Source of the DNA: Streptomyces luteogriseus
GTDB lineage: Bacteria > Actinomycetota > Actinomycetes > Streptomycetales > Streptomycetaceae
DNA length: 64,000 nucleotides
Reading direction: 5' to 3'
NCBI RefSeq assembly: GCF_014205055.1
Contig: NZ_JACHMS010000001.1
Coordinates: 6,634,001 to 6,698,000, forward strand
The notes under the pieces were generated by a model. The model did no database searches. It saw only the letters and a list, made by a program, of their open reading frames with translations, and was not told the DNA's origin. A program made the position numbers and the translations under genes. Below are positions 1 to 11,211 of this stretch, in pieces (the first letter of the stretch is position 1; each line of letters opens with the position of its first letter).

Positions 1-953
1 CCGACGACCCGGAGGCCGACGCCCGCACCCGCGACTCGGTCAACCCGCTCGCCTGGAACCAGCCCGAGGTGCACGACGTGTGGCGCCGCTGGCGCTCCAT
101 ATGCGAGGAGTACACCGAGCGCGACGGCTGCGAACGCCTCCTCGTCGGCGAGGTGTCCGTGCCGACCGCCCGCGAGCACGCGCAGTACGTCCGCTCCGAC
201 GAACTCCACCAGGCCTTCTTCTTCGACCTGCTGAGCGCCTCCTGGGACGCCGACGCCTTCCGGAAGGTCATCTCGGAGGCCATGCAGGACATCGCCGGGA
301 CCGGCTCGACCGTCACCTGGGTCCTCAACAACCACGACCAGGTCCGCACCGTCACCCGCTACGGCGAACCCGCCACCGAGGGCAGCGGCCTCGGCGCCGC
401 CCGTGCCCGCGCCGCCGCGCTGCTGATGCTGGCCCTGCCCGGCGCCGCCTACATCTACCAGGGCGAGGAGCTCGGTCTGCCGGAGGTCGTGGACCTGCCC
501 GACGACGTGCTCACCGACCCGATCTTCCGCCGCACCGGCAGCCGGGCCCGCATCCGCGACGGCTGCCGGGTCCCGCTGCCCTGGTCGGGCCAGGCCTCGC
601 CGTTCGGCTTCACCCCGGGCGTGGAGAGCGCCAAGCCCTGGCTGCCGCAGCCGGAGTACTTCGCCGAGTACGCCACCGACCGCGCCCTCGCCGACACCCG
701 CTCCTTCTGGCACCTGTACCGCGACGGCCTTCAACTGCGAGGCACCCTGCCCCAGCTGGGCGAGGGAACCCTGCGCTGGCTGGACGCCTCGCCCGGCGTT
801 CTGGCCTTCGAACGCGGCGACCTGGTGTGCGCCGTCAACTTCGGCACGGCCCCCACTCCCGCGCCGGTCCCCGGCACCCCCCTGCTCGCCAGCGGCCCCT
901 GCCCGCCCGGAGTGCTCTCCGGGTCGACGGCCGCCTGGTGGATCCGTTCCTGA
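1..953 (+). CDS. Alpha-glucosidase, GH13 family (C-terminal part)
   Basis: The reading frame is open from base 3, so the start lies left of the window; about 316 residues are visible. The protein is the C-terminal half of a GH13 alpha-glucosidase that hydrolyses maltose- or isomaltose-type oligosaccharides. LLVGEVSV carries the acid/base Glu and VLNNHDQVR carries the conserved His-Asp of region IV. IYQGEELGLPEV and the later LPWSG segment are typical of the oligo-1,6-glucosidase/AglA branch. The gene lies 37 bp upstream of a sugar ABC operon on the same strand, so it probably processes the imported alpha-glucoside in the cytoplasm. The exact substrate cannot be told from this part. Confidence 0.9.
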   Translation, partial: DDPEADARTRDSVNPLAWNQPEVHDVWRRWRSICEEYTERDGCERLLVGEVSVPTAREHAQYVRSDELHQAFFFDLLSASWDADAFRKVISEAMQDIAGTGSTVTWVLNNHDQVRTVTRYGEPATEGSGLGAARARAAALLMLALPGAAYIYQGEELGLPEVVDLPDDVLTDPIFRRTGSRARIRDGCRVPLPWSGQASPFGFTPGVESAKPWLPQPEYFAEYATDRALADTRSFWHLYRDGLQLRGTLPQLGEGTLRWLDASPGVLAFERGDLVCAVNFGTAPTPAPVPGTPLLASGPCPPGVLSGSTAAWWIRS

Positions 954-990
954 ACTCCCCGCAAGTCAACTCCCCGAAGGGACATCAACG

Positions 991-2316
991 ATGATGCGAC
1001 GACGTACCACCCTGCTCACCGGCTGCACCGCCCTCGTCCTGGCACTCGGCGCGACCGCCTGCGGCGGCGGCCCCGTCTCGGCCGGCGGCGGTGACAAGGC
1101 GCTCAACGGCCAGTCGGTCACCGTGGCCGGCGTCTGGTCCGGCACCGAGCAGAAGAACTTCCAGAAGGTGCTCGACGCCTTCACCGAGAAGACCGGCGCC
1201 AAGACGCAGTTCACGTCCACCGGCGACAACGTCTCCACCGTCGTCGGCAGCAAGATCGAGGGCGGCAACGCCCCCGACGTCGTGATGGTCCCGCAGGTCG
1301 GCGTCCTCAAGCAGTTCGCCCAGAAGGGCTGGCTCAAGCCGCTGTCGAAGAAGACCGAGCAGGCCGTGGACGCCGGGTACGCCCCCGTGTGGAAGAAGTA
1401 CGGCAGCGTCGACGGCACCCTCTACGGCCTGTACTTCAAGGCCGCCCACAAGTCGACCGTCTGGTACAGCCCCGACGCCCTCCAGCAGGCCGGTGTGAAG
1501 CCCCCGAAGAGCTACGACGACATGCTCAAGGCCGGGCAGACCGTGTCCGACTCCGGCCTCGCCGCGTTCTCCGTCGCCGGGCAGGACGGCTGGACCCTCA
1601 CCGACTGGTTCGAGAACGTCTACCTCTCCCAGGCCGGACCCGAGAAGTACGACGCCCTCGCCGCCCACAAGCTGAAGTGGACCGACGCCTCCGTCGTCGA
1701 CGCCCTCACCACCCTCGGCAAGCTCTTCAAGGACAAGCAGCTCATCGCGGGCGGCCAGAAGGGCGCCCTGAACACCGACTTCCCCGGCTCGGTGGAGAAG
1801 GTGTTCGGCCCGGAGCCCGAGGCCGGCATGGTCTACGAGGGCGACTTCGTCGCCGGTGTCGCCAAGGACCAGTTCGGCAAGAAGGTCGGCGAGGACGCCA
1901 ACTTCTTCCCGTTCCCGGCGGTCGGCGGCGGCGAGGCGCCGGTCGTCAGCGGCGGTGACGCCGCCGTCGTCCTCAAGGACGGCAAGAACCAGAAGGCCGC
2001 CCAGGCCCTCCTGGAGTACCTGTCGACCCCCGAGGCCTCCGCGGTGTGGGCCGAGGCGGGCGGCTTCCTCTCCCCGAACAAGAAGGTCGACCTCGCCTCC
2101 TACGGCGACGACGTCACCCGCGCCACCGCCAAGTCCCTCGTCCAGGCCGGGGACTCGGTCCGCTTCGACATGTCCGACCAGGCCCCCGCCGCGTTCGGCG
2201 GCACGAAGGGCGCCGGCGAGTGGAAGCTCCTCCAGGACTTCCTGCGCGACCCGTCCGACCCGAAGGGCACCGCGGCGAAGCTGGAGGCCGCGGCGGCCAA
2301 GGCGTACCAGGACTGA
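991..2316 (+). CDS. Carbohydrate ABC transporter substrate-binding lipoprotein (AglE/MalE type)
   Basis: A 441-residue extracellular solute-binding protein, family 1. The N-terminus has MRRR, a hydrophobic run and Cys24 in GATAC followed by a Gly-rich linker, which is a lipoprotein signal with a slightly unusual lipobox. The start is an ATG pair preceded by AAGGGA. The body has the family layout, with an APDVVMVPQVG segment and a long alpha/beta C-terminal lobe. It is followed after 6 bp by two permease genes, and an alpha-glucosidase precedes it, so the ligand is likely maltose, trehalose or another alpha-glucoside (inference). No ATPase gene is present; Streptomyces usually use the shared MsiK ATPase encoded elsewhere. 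Confidence 0.9.
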   Translation: MMRRRTTLLTGCTALVLALGATACGGGPVSAGGGDKALNGQSVTVAGVWSGTEQKNFQKVLDAFTEKTGAKTQFTSTGDNVSTVVGSKIEGGNAPDVVMVPQVGVLKQFAQKGWLKPLSKKTEQAVDAGYAPVWKKYGSVDGTLYGLYFKAAHKSTVWYSPDALQQAGVKPPKSYDDMLKAGQTVSDSGLAAFSVAGQDGWTLTDWFENVYLSQAGPEKYDALAAHKLKWTDASVVDALTTLGKLFKDKQLIAGGQKGALNTDFPGSVEKVFGPEPEAGMVYEGDFVAGVAKDQFGKKVGEDANFFPFPAVGGGEAPVVSGGDAAVVLKDGKNQKAAQALLEYLSTPEASAVWAEAGGFLSPNKKVDLASYGDDVTRATAKSLVQAGDSVRFDMSDQAPAAFGGTKGAGEWKLLQDFLRDPSDPKGTAAKLEAAAAKAYQD

Positions 2317-2322
2317 TACGCC

Positions 2323-3684
2323 ATGACAGCGACCCTCGTGAAAGAGACGAGCTCCCCACCGCCCGGCCCGGTCGCCGACCGCACCCGGCGACTGCGCCGG
2401 CGAGGGAAGATCATCGCCCTGCTGTTCGTGCTCCCCGCACTGCTGCTGCTCGGCGCGCTCGTCGTCTACCCCGTGCTGTTCAGCATCGGCCGCAGCTTCT
2501 TCGACGCCTCCGGGACGAGCTTCGTCGGCGGCGACAACTACACCGAGATGTTCCGCGACCCGGCGACCCTCAAGGCCGTCCGCAACACGGCCATCTGGGT
2601 CGTCATCGCCCCGGCCCTGCTCACCGGCCTCGGACTGATCCTCGCCGTCCTGGTGGAGAAGGTCCGCTGGGCCACGGCCTTCAAACTGCTCCTGTTCATG
2701 CCGATGGCGGTCTCCTTCCTCGCCGCCGGCATCATCTTCCGGCTCGCCTACGACGAGGACCCCGACAAGGGCGTGCTCAACGCCGCCGTCGTCTCCGTCC
2801 ACGACGCCTTCAAGGAGGAGTCCTCCTATCCGACGGCCCGGCCGCGTGAGGCTCAGGGCCTGACGAAGGACAAGGACGGTTCGTACCGCACGAGTACGGG
2901 CGTGGCGCCCGGGGACGCGGTGGCACTGGGCCTGGTCGGCGTGCAGCCCGGCGACCTGCCGGGCGGAGCGGAGCCGGCGTACGCGGCGGCGGGGCGGAAG
3001 GCCGGCCCCGACGAACTGCGCGGTGTCGTCTACCTGGACTTCACGCCCGGCGGGGGAGGGGAGCAGGGCAAGGTCGACCGGCGGGAGAGCGGACTGCCGG
3101 AGATGAAGGTCGAGGCGGTCCGCGACGGCGAGACGATCGCCACGACCACCACGGCCGCCGACGGTTCCTTCCGCTTCCAGGGCCTCGAATCGGGCTCCTA
3201 CGAGGTAAGACTGCCGTCGTCGAACTTCGCCCAGCCCTACGAGGGCGTCTCCTGGCTCGGGCCGGCGCTGGTCACCCCGGCGATCATCGGCGCGTACCTG
3301 TGGATCTGGACGGGCTTCGCCATGGTGCTGATCGGGGCGGGTCTGTCGACCCTGCCGCGGGACGCCCTGGAGGCGGCCCGGATGGACGGCGCGAACGAGT
3401 GGCAGATCTTCCGGCGGATCACCGTGCCGCTGCTGGCACCGGTGCTGTCGGTCGTCTTCATCACCCTCGTCATCAACGTGATGAAGGTCTTCGACCTCGT
3501 CTACATCATCGCGCCCGGTCCCGTGCAGGAGGACGCGACCGTCCTCGCGACGCAGATGTGGCTGGTGTCGTTCGGCGGCGGCAACAACCAGGGGCTCGGC
3601 AGCGCGCTCGGCGTCCTCCTGCTGCTGCTGGTCGTCCCGGCCATGGCGTTCAACGTCCGCCGTTTCCGAAGGAGCCAGCGATGA
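2323..3684 (+). CDS. Carbohydrate ABC transporter permease with inserted Ig-like domain (AglF/MalF type)
   Basis: A 453-residue inner-membrane permease, longer than the ~300-330 residues usual for MalF-type proteins outside the enterics. Membrane segments lie near residues 28-50, 85-110 and 118-140. A soluble stretch of about 160 residues follows (roughly 145-305), then the remaining membrane segments and the EAA loop DALEAARMDGANEWQIF at about 347. The end of the insert (about 265-300, with DGSFRFQGLESGSYEV) looks like a carboxypeptidase-regulatory or SdrD-B-like beta-sandwich. The insert should face outside, next to the binding protein. The gene starts 6 bp after the lipoprotein gene and overlaps the next permease by 4 bp. 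Confidence 0.88.
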   Translation: MTATLVKETSSPPPGPVADRTRRLRRRGKIIALLFVLPALLLLGALVVYPVLFSIGRSFFDASGTSFVGGDNYTEMFRDPATLKAVRNTAIWVVIAPALLTGLGLILAVLVEKVRWATAFKLLLFMPMAVSFLAAGIIFRLAYDEDPDKGVLNAAVVSVHDAFKEESSYPTARPREAQGLTKDKDGSYRTSTGVAPGDAVALGLVGVQPGDLPGGAEPAYAAAGRKAGPDELRGVVYLDFTPGGGGEQGKVDRRESGLPEMKVEAVRDGETIATTTTAADGSFRFQGLESGSYEVRLPSSNFAQPYEGVSWLGPALVTPAIIGAYLWIWTGFAMVLIGAGLSTLPRDALEAARMDGANEWQIFRRITVPLLAPVLSVVFITLVINVMKVFDLVYIIAPGPVQEDATVLATQMWLVSFGGGNNQGLGSALGVLLLLLVVPAMAFNVRRFRRSQR

Positions 3685-4520
3685 ACGCGGTGCGGCGCGG
3701 ACTGGGCAACGGAGTCGTCCAGGCCTTCCTCGTCCTGGTCGGCCTGGTCTGGATGACGCCCCTGGCCGGACTGTTCCTGTCCTCGCTGCGGTCCGCCGAG
3801 GACACGGCGAAGGGCGGCTGGTGGACGGTGTTCTCCAGCCCCGGGCAGCTGTCCTTCGACAACTACTCGTCGCTGCTGGGCAACTCCGGGATCACACAGG
3901 CGTTCTGGAACACGGTGCTGATATCGGTGCCGACGACGGTGCTGGTCGTGGTGATCGCGGCACTCGCGGGGTACGCCTTCGCGTGGCTGGACTTCCCCGG
4001 GCGGGAACCGGTCTTCCTGCTCGTGGTCGCGCTGCTGGTGGTGCCCGTGCAGATCGGCCTGCTGCCGGTCGCCAAACTCTTCGGTCAGCTGGGCCTGTTC
4101 GGCACGATCCCGGGCGTCGTCCTCTTCCACGTGGCCTACGGTCTGCCGTTCGCGGTGTTCCTGCTCCGCAACTACTTCGCCGAGATGCCCAAGGAGATGC
4201 TGGAGGCCGCGCGCATGGACGGCGGCAGCGAGTGGCGAATCTTCACGCGGCTCGTCCTGCCCGTGGGGCGGCCCGCGATCGCCTCCCTGGCCATCTTCCA
4301 GTTCCTGTGGGTGTGGAACGACATGCTGGTCGCGCTGCTGTTCGCGGACAGCGCGTCGCAGCCGCTGACTGTGGAACTCCAGTCCCAGATACGCCAGTTC
4401 GGCAGCAACATCGACGTCCTGGCACCGGGGGCGTTCGTGTCCCTGGTGGTTCCGGTGGTCGTGTTCTTCGCGTTCCAGCGGCACTTCGTGCAGGGCGTGA
4501 TGGCGGGGTCGGTGAAGTAG
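3681..4520 (+). CDS. Carbohydrate ABC transporter permease (AglG/MalG type)
   Basis: A 279-residue permease starting at an ATG that overlaps the previous stop as ATGA, with AAGGAG just upstream. Six membrane segments can be followed, and the EAA loop EMLEAARMDGGSEWRIF sits near residue 172, where it would contact the ATPase. It pairs with the preceding permease to form the membrane channel. It ends the operon: a strong hairpin starts 10 bp after the stop. The frame remains open for about 380 bp upstream, but that stretch only shadows the preceding permease. Confidence 0.92.
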   Translation: MNAVRRGLGNGVVQAFLVLVGLVWMTPLAGLFLSSLRSAEDTAKGGWWTVFSSPGQLSFDNYSSLLGNSGITQAFWNTVLISVPTTVLVVVIAALAGYAFAWLDFPGREPVFLLVVALLVVPVQIGLLPVAKLFGQLGLFGTIPGVVLFHVAYGLPFAVFLLRNYFAEMPKEMLEAARMDGGSEWRIFTRLVLPVGRPAIASLAIFQFLWVWNDMLVALLFADSASQPLTVELQSQIRQFGSNIDVLAPGAFVSLVVPVVVFFAFQRHFVQGVMAGSVK

Positions 4521-4529
4521 CGCATGCGT

Positions 4530-4566
4530 TTCGGGCCCCCGCTTCGCTGTGAAGCGGGGGCCCGAA
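4530..4566. terminator. Bidirectional hairpin terminator
   Basis: Perfect 16-bp inverted repeat (arms 4530-4545 and 4551-4566) around a 5-base GCTGT loop. It lies between the convergent ABC operon (plus) and pgl (minus), so it can terminate both. Confidence 0.85.
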
Positions 4567-4572
4567 GACGTT

Positions 4573-5358
4573 TCACGGAGATGCCGGCGGATACAGCGAC
4601 CGGGGCAGTTGCGAGGCCGCCGCCCCGTCCAGGAGCCACAGGGTCCGGCTCCTGCCGTACGCCCCCGCCGCCGGGGCCTGGATCTCTCCCGCTCCCGACA
4701 GGGCGATCGCCGCCGCCCGGGCCTTGTCCTCACCGGCTGCGAGAAGCCACACCTCACGGGCGGCCCGGATCGCCGGCAGTGTCAGCGTCACCCGGGTCGG
4801 CGGCGGCTTGGGCGCGCCGTGGACGCCGACCACCGTGCGGTCGGTCTCCCGGACCGCCGGCAGCTCCGGGAACAGCGACGCGACATGCGTGTCCGGACCG
4901 ACGCCCAGCATCAGCACGTCGAACGTGGGCACGGGCCCGTGGTTCTCCGGGCCCGCCGCCGCTGCCAGCTCCTCCGCGTACGCGGCGGCCGCCGCGTCCA
5001 CGTCGGTGCCGTACGGCCCGTCCGACGCGGGCATCGCGTGCACCCGCTTCGGATCGAGCGGCACCGAGTCGAGGAGAGCCTGCCTCGCCTGGGTGACGTT
5101 GCGCTCGGGGTCGCCCTCGGGCAGGAACCGCTCGTCGCCCCACCAGAGGTCGAGGCGGCTCCAGTCGATCGCGTCCCGCGCGGGCGCCGCGGACAGGGCG
5201 GCCAGCAGGCCGTTGCCGTTGCGGCCGCCCGTCAGGACCACGGACGCCGAGCCCCGGGAGGCCTGCGCGTCCACGATCCTGGTGATCAGCCGGGCCGCCG
5301 CGGCCTGCGCCATCAGCTCCTTGTCGCGGTGCACGACCAGCTGCGGTGCCGTACTCAC
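4573..5358 (-). CDS. pgl: 6-phosphogluconolactonase
   Basis: A 261-residue DevB/Pgl-type protein that hydrolyses 6-phosphogluconolactone to 6-phosphogluconate in the cytosol. Family motifs include VVLTGGRNGNGLL near residue 40, DLWWGDERFLP near 70 and a VLMLGVGPDTHVASLFP stretch near 150. It is the last gene of the pentose phosphate operon, and its ATG overlaps the opcA stop (ATGA). The length matches the family. It follows opcA and zwf, so the enzyme acts directly on the Zwf product. Confidence 0.95.
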   Translation of the reverse strand: MSTAPQLVVHRDKELMAQAAAARLITRIVDAQASRGSASVVLTGGRNGNGLLAALSAAPARDAIDWSRLDLWWGDERFLPEGDPERNVTQARQALLDSVPLDPKRVHAMPASDGPYGTDVDAAAAAYAEELAAAAGPENHGPVPTFDVLMLGVGPDTHVASLFPELPAVRETDRTVVGVHGAPKPPPTRVTLTLPAIRAAREVWLLAAGEDKARAAAIALSGAGEIQAPAAGAYGRSRTLWLLDGAAASQLPRSLYPPASP

Positions 5359-6446
5359 TTCGTCGTCGCCTTCCGTACCGGTTCCAGCTCGGGCGGTTCC
5401 CGCCTCACCGGTTCCTGCGCCGTCGCTGCCGCAGCGGGTGCTTTCGCAGCCCTTTCAACGGGAGCGGGGAGGGCGAGTCCTGCTCGCCCCTCACTTTTGG
5501 GCACCGCCGGCACCGACGACGAGGACCTCAGCCGGTCCACCCCGTACCGCAGCGCCGACGCGTACGTGTCGTCCGGGTCCAGCCGCCGCAGCTCCTCCGC
5601 CATCAGCTCGGCGGTCTCCCGGCGCTTGAGCGCCACCGCCCGGTCCGGCTGGCCCTCGATGGAGAGCGTCGCCAGGGAGCCGTCGGCGCGGTCCAGCTTG
5701 ATCGGGCCGCAGTTGGTGTCCATCCGGACCGCCGTCAGACCGGGCCCGCTGGACAGCGACCGCTTCACCGGTACGTCCAGCCGGTCCGCGAGCCACATCG
5801 CCAGCAGCTCACAGCTCGGGTTGAACTCCTCGCCCTCCACCTCGACGGCCCGTACCTCGCAGGTGACCTGGTCGAGGGCGGCCGCCAGCATGGAGCGCCA
5901 AGGCGTGATGCGCGTCCAGGACAGGTCCGTGTCACCGGGGGTGTAGGCCCGGGACCGGGTGGCCAGGTCGCGTACCGGCTGCTCGGAGGCGTACGTGTCG
6001 GTGACGCGGCGCTGCGCGAGGGCACCCAGGGGGTCCTTCGCCGGGTCGAGCGGCGCGTTCACCGGCCACCACACCACCACCGGGGCGTCCGGCAGCAGCA
6101 GCGGCAGCACCACCGACTGGGCGTGGCCGACGACCTCGCCGTACAGCCGGAGCACCACCGTCTCGCCGGAACCGGCGTCCGCGCCGACCCGGACCTCCGC
6201 GTCGAGGCGGGACTGCGTACGGTCACGGGGGGAGCGGGAGACGCGCTTGATGACCACGAGCGTGCGTGCGGGATGCTCGTGCGAGGCGTCGTTCGCGGCC
6301 TTCAGCGCGTCGTAGGCGTTCTCCTCGTCCGTCACGATGACCAGCGTGAGCACCATGCCGACCGCCGGGGTGCCGATCGCCCGGCGGCCCTGGACCAGCG
6401 CCTTGTTGACCTTGCTGGCCGTGGTGTCCGTGAGGTCTATCTTCAT
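5355..6446 (-). CDS. opcA: Glucose-6-phosphate dehydrogenase assembly protein OpcA
   Basis: A 363-residue OpcA protein, needed for assembly or allosteric function of G6PDH in cyanobacteria and actinobacteria. The start MKIDLTDTTASKVNKAL and the central VVWWPVNAPLDPAKDPLG segment are characteristic. The C-terminal ~70 residues are Ala/Pro/Glu-rich and probably disordered, which makes this form longer than many OpcA proteins. It overlaps zwf by 4 bp upstream and pgl by 4 bp downstream, so the three are translationally coupled. Confidence 0.93.
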   Translation of the reverse strand: MKIDLTDTTASKVNKALVQGRRAIGTPAVGMVLTLVIVTDEENAYDALKAANDASHEHPARTLVVIKRVSRSPRDRTQSRLDAEVRVGADAGSGETVVLRLYGEVVGHAQSVVLPLLLPDAPVVVWWPVNAPLDPAKDPLGALAQRRVTDTYASEQPVRDLATRSRAYTPGDTDLSWTRITPWRSMLAAALDQVTCEVRAVEVEGEEFNPSCELLAMWLADRLDVPVKRSLSSGPGLTAVRMDTNCGPIKLDRADGSLATLSIEGQPDRAVALKRRETAELMAEELRRLDPDDTYASALRYGVDRLRSSSSVPAVPKSEGRAGLALPAPVERAAKAPAAAATAQEPVRREPPELEPVRKATTK

Positions 6447-7966
6447 GGCCGGCGCCAGCTCCGTCCGTGTCGCTCGAGCATTTCGTCCGCCTCGACGGGT
6501 CCCCAGGTACCGGCCTGGTACTGGGCGGGCTTGCCGTTCTTGTCCCAGTGCTGCTCGATCGGGTCGAGGATCTTCCAGGACAGCTCGACCTCCTCGGTAC
6601 GCGGGAAGAGGTTCGAGTCACCGAGCAGAACGTCCAGGATCAGCCGCTCGTACGCCTCCGGGCTGGACTCCGTGAAGGACTCGCCGTACGCGAAGTCCAT
6701 CGACACGTCCCGGATCTCCATCGACGTGCCCGGCACCTTCGAGCCGAAGCGGACCGTGACGCCCTCGTCCGGCTGGACGCGGATGACGATCGCGTTGGAG
6801 CCGAGCTCCTCGGTGGCCGTGGAGTCGAAGGGGGAGTGCGGGGCCCGCTGGAAGACGACGGCGATCTCCGTCACGCGTCGGCCCAGCCGCTTGCCGGTGC
6901 GCAGGTAGAAGGGGACGCCCGCCCAGCGGCGGTTGTCGATCTCCAGTTTGATCGCGGCGTACGTGTCGGTCTTCGACGAGGCGTTGATGCCGTCCTCGTC
7001 GAGATAGCCGATCACCTTCGCGCCACCCTGCCAGCCCGCGGAGTACTGGCCGCGCACGGTGTCCCGGCTCATGTCCTTCGGCAGTCGCACGGCGCCCAGG
7101 ACCTTCGTCTTCTCGGCGGCCAGCGCGTCCGCGTCGAAGGAGGCCGGCTCCTCCATGGCCGTCAGGGCCATGAGCTGGAGCAGGTGGTTCTGGATGACGT
7201 CACGGGCGGCGCCGATGCCGTCGTAGTACCCGGCCCGGCCGCCGATGCCGATGTCCTCGGCCATGGTGATCTGCACATGGTCCACGAAGGACCGGTTCCA
7301 GATCGGCTCGAACATCGTGTTGGCGAAGCGCAGCGCCAGGATGTTCTGGACGGTCTCCTTGCCCAGGTAGTGGTCGATGCGGAAGACCTGGTCCGGGGCG
7401 AAGACCTCGTGGACGACCTTGTTGAGCTCCTCCGCCGAGGCGAGGTCGTGGCCGAACGGCTTCTCGATGACCGCGCGCCGCCAGGAGCCGCCCGTCTGGT
7501 CGGCCAGCTGATGCTTCTTCAGCTGCTGGATGACCACCGGGAAGGCCGACGGCGGCACGGACAGGTAGAAGGCGAAGTTGCCGCCCGTGCCCTGTGCCTT
7601 GTCGAGCTCGTCGATCGTGGAGCGCAGCCGCTCGAACGCGTCGTCGTCGTCGAACGTGCCCTGCACGAAGCGCATGCCCTGGATGAGCTGCTGCCAGACC
7701 TCCTCGCGGAAGGGCGTGCGGGCATGCTCCTTGACCGCGTCGTGCACCTCCTGCGCGAAGTCCTCGTGCGCCCACTCGCGACGGGCGAAGCCCACCAGCG
7801 AGAAGCCCGGCGGCAGCAGACCCCGGTTGGCGAGGTCGTACACGGCGGGCATGAGCTTCTTGCGGGACAGGTCGCCCGTGACGCCGAAGATGACCAGGCC
7901 CGACGGCCCCGCGATACGCGGGAGCCGTCGGTCCGCGGGGTCACGCAGCGGGTTGCTGCTCGACAC
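6443..7966 (-). CDS. zwf: Glucose-6-phosphate 1-dehydrogenase
   Basis: A 507-residue NADP-dependent G6PDH, the first step of the oxidative pentose phosphate pathway. The nucleotide-binding motif GVTGDLSRKK is at residues 28-37, EKPFGHDLASA near 168 and the catalytic-His motif RIDHYLGKE near 195. Length and motif spacing are normal. The gene lies 4 bp after tal and overlaps opcA by 4 bp. Streptomyces often carry a second zwf elsewhere; this is the copy linked to tkt and tal. Confidence 0.97.
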   Translation of the reverse strand: MSSSNPLRDPADRRLPRIAGPSGLVIFGVTGDLSRKKLMPAVYDLANRGLLPPGFSLVGFARREWAHEDFAQEVHDAVKEHARTPFREEVWQQLIQGMRFVQGTFDDDDAFERLRSTIDELDKAQGTGGNFAFYLSVPPSAFPVVIQQLKKHQLADQTGGSWRRAVIEKPFGHDLASAEELNKVVHEVFAPDQVFRIDHYLGKETVQNILALRFANTMFEPIWNRSFVDHVQITMAEDIGIGGRAGYYDGIGAARDVIQNHLLQLMALTAMEEPASFDADALAAEKTKVLGAVRLPKDMSRDTVRGQYSAGWQGGAKVIGYLDEDGINASSKTDTYAAIKLEIDNRRWAGVPFYLRTGKRLGRRVTEIAVVFQRAPHSPFDSTATEELGSNAIVIRVQPDEGVTVRFGSKVPGTSMEIRDVSMDFAYGESFTESSPEAYERLILDVLLGDSNLFPRTEEVELSWKILDPIEQHWDKNGKPAQYQAGTWGPVEADEMLERHGRSWRRP

Positions 7967-7970
7967 CTGT

Positions 7971-9089
7971 TCAGCCCTCCGAGGGGGCGAGGCGCTTGAG
8001 CTCGGCCTCGGTCGACTTCAGCAGGTCGGTCCAGGAGGCCTCGAACTTCTCGACGCCCTCCTCCTCCAGCAGCCGGACCACGTCGTCGTACTTGATCCCG
8101 AGCTTCTCGACCGCGTCGAGGTCGGCGCGGGCCTGCTCGTACGTACCGGCGACGGCGTTGCCGCGGATCTCGCCCTGCTCCTCCGTGGCGAACAGGGTCG
8201 CCTCCGGCATGGTGTTCACCGTGTTCGGAGCCACCAGTTCGTCGACGTACAGGGTGGCCTTGTACGCCTTGTCCTTCACACCGGTGGACGCCCACAGCGG
8301 ACGCTGCTTGTTGGCGCCCGCCTTCTCCAGGGCGCTCCAGCGGTCCGAGGAGAAGACCTCCTCGTACGCCTGGTACGCCAGACGGGCGTTGGCCACACCG
8401 GCCTTGCCGCGCGCGGCCTTGGCCTCGTCGGTGCCCAGCGCGTCGATCCGCTTGTCGATCTCGGTGTCCACGCGGGACACGAAGAACGACGCCACGGAGT
8501 GGATCTGCGACAGGTCCAGGCCGCGCTCCTTGGCCTTCTCCAGGCCCTCCAGGAACGCGTCCATGACCAGGCGGTAGCGCTCCAGGGAGAAGATCAGCGT
8601 GACGTTGACGCTGATGCCCAGGCCGATGGTCTCGGCGATGGCCGGGATACCCGCCTCGGTCGCCGGGATCTTGATGAGCGTGTTGGGCCGGTCCACCAGC
8701 CAGGCGAGCTGCTTGGCCTCGGCGACCGTCGCCCGCGTGTTGTGCGCCAGGCGCGGGTCGACCTCGATCGAGACCCGGCCGTCCTTGCCGCCGGTGGCGT
8801 CGAAGACCGGGCGCAGGATGTCGGCGGCGTCACGGACGTCCGCCGTCGTGATCATGCGGATGGCTTCCTCGACGGTGACCCTGCGGGCGGCGAGGTCGGT
8901 CAGCTGCGTGTCGTAGCCGTCGCCCTGCGAGATCGCCTTCTGGAAGATCGACGGGTTGGTGGTGACGCCCACGACGTGCTGCTGGTCGATCAGCTCGGCG
9001 AGGTTGCCGGACGTGATCCGCTTGCGCGACAGGTCGTCCAGCCAGATCGCGACGCCCTCCTCGGAGAGGCGCTTCAGTGCGTCTGTCAT
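7971..9089 (-). CDS. tal: Transaldolase
   Basis: A 372-residue transaldolase of the long TalA/TalB-like actinobacterial type, transferring dihydroxyacetone between sugar phosphates. GVTTNPSIFQKAI is near residue 40, and the Schiff-base Lys lies in TLIKIPATEAGIPAI near 140. The chosen ATG gives MTDALKRLSEEG and is preceded by GGAGAT; the frame stays open for another ~300 bp upstream, but that part only shadows tkt. It lies 34 bp after tkt and 4 bp before zwf. Confidence 0.96.
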   Translation of the reverse strand: MTDALKRLSEEGVAIWLDDLSRKRITSGNLAELIDQQHVVGVTTNPSIFQKAISQGDGYDTQLTDLAARRVTVEEAIRMITTADVRDAADILRPVFDATGGKDGRVSIEVDPRLAHNTRATVAEAKQLAWLVDRPNTLIKIPATEAGIPAIAETIGLGISVNVTLIFSLERYRLVMDAFLEGLEKAKERGLDLSQIHSVASFFVSRVDTEIDKRIDALGTDEAKAARGKAGVANARLAYQAYEEVFSSDRWSALEKAGANKQRPLWASTGVKDKAYKATLYVDELVAPNTVNTMPEATLFATEEQGEIRGNAVAGTYEQARADLDAVEKLGIKYDDVVRLLEEEGVEKFEASWTDLLKSTEAELKRLAPSEG

Positions 9090-9123
9090 GGAAATTCCAT
9101 CTCCTACGTGTCGTGTATAAGCG

Positions 9124-11211
<2,088 letters not shown>

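Noticed and set aside
985..2802. 605-residue minus-strand frame across the ABC binding protein
   Set aside because: Antisense shadow with Gly/Arg/Glu low-complexity sequence; the plus-strand gene is clear.
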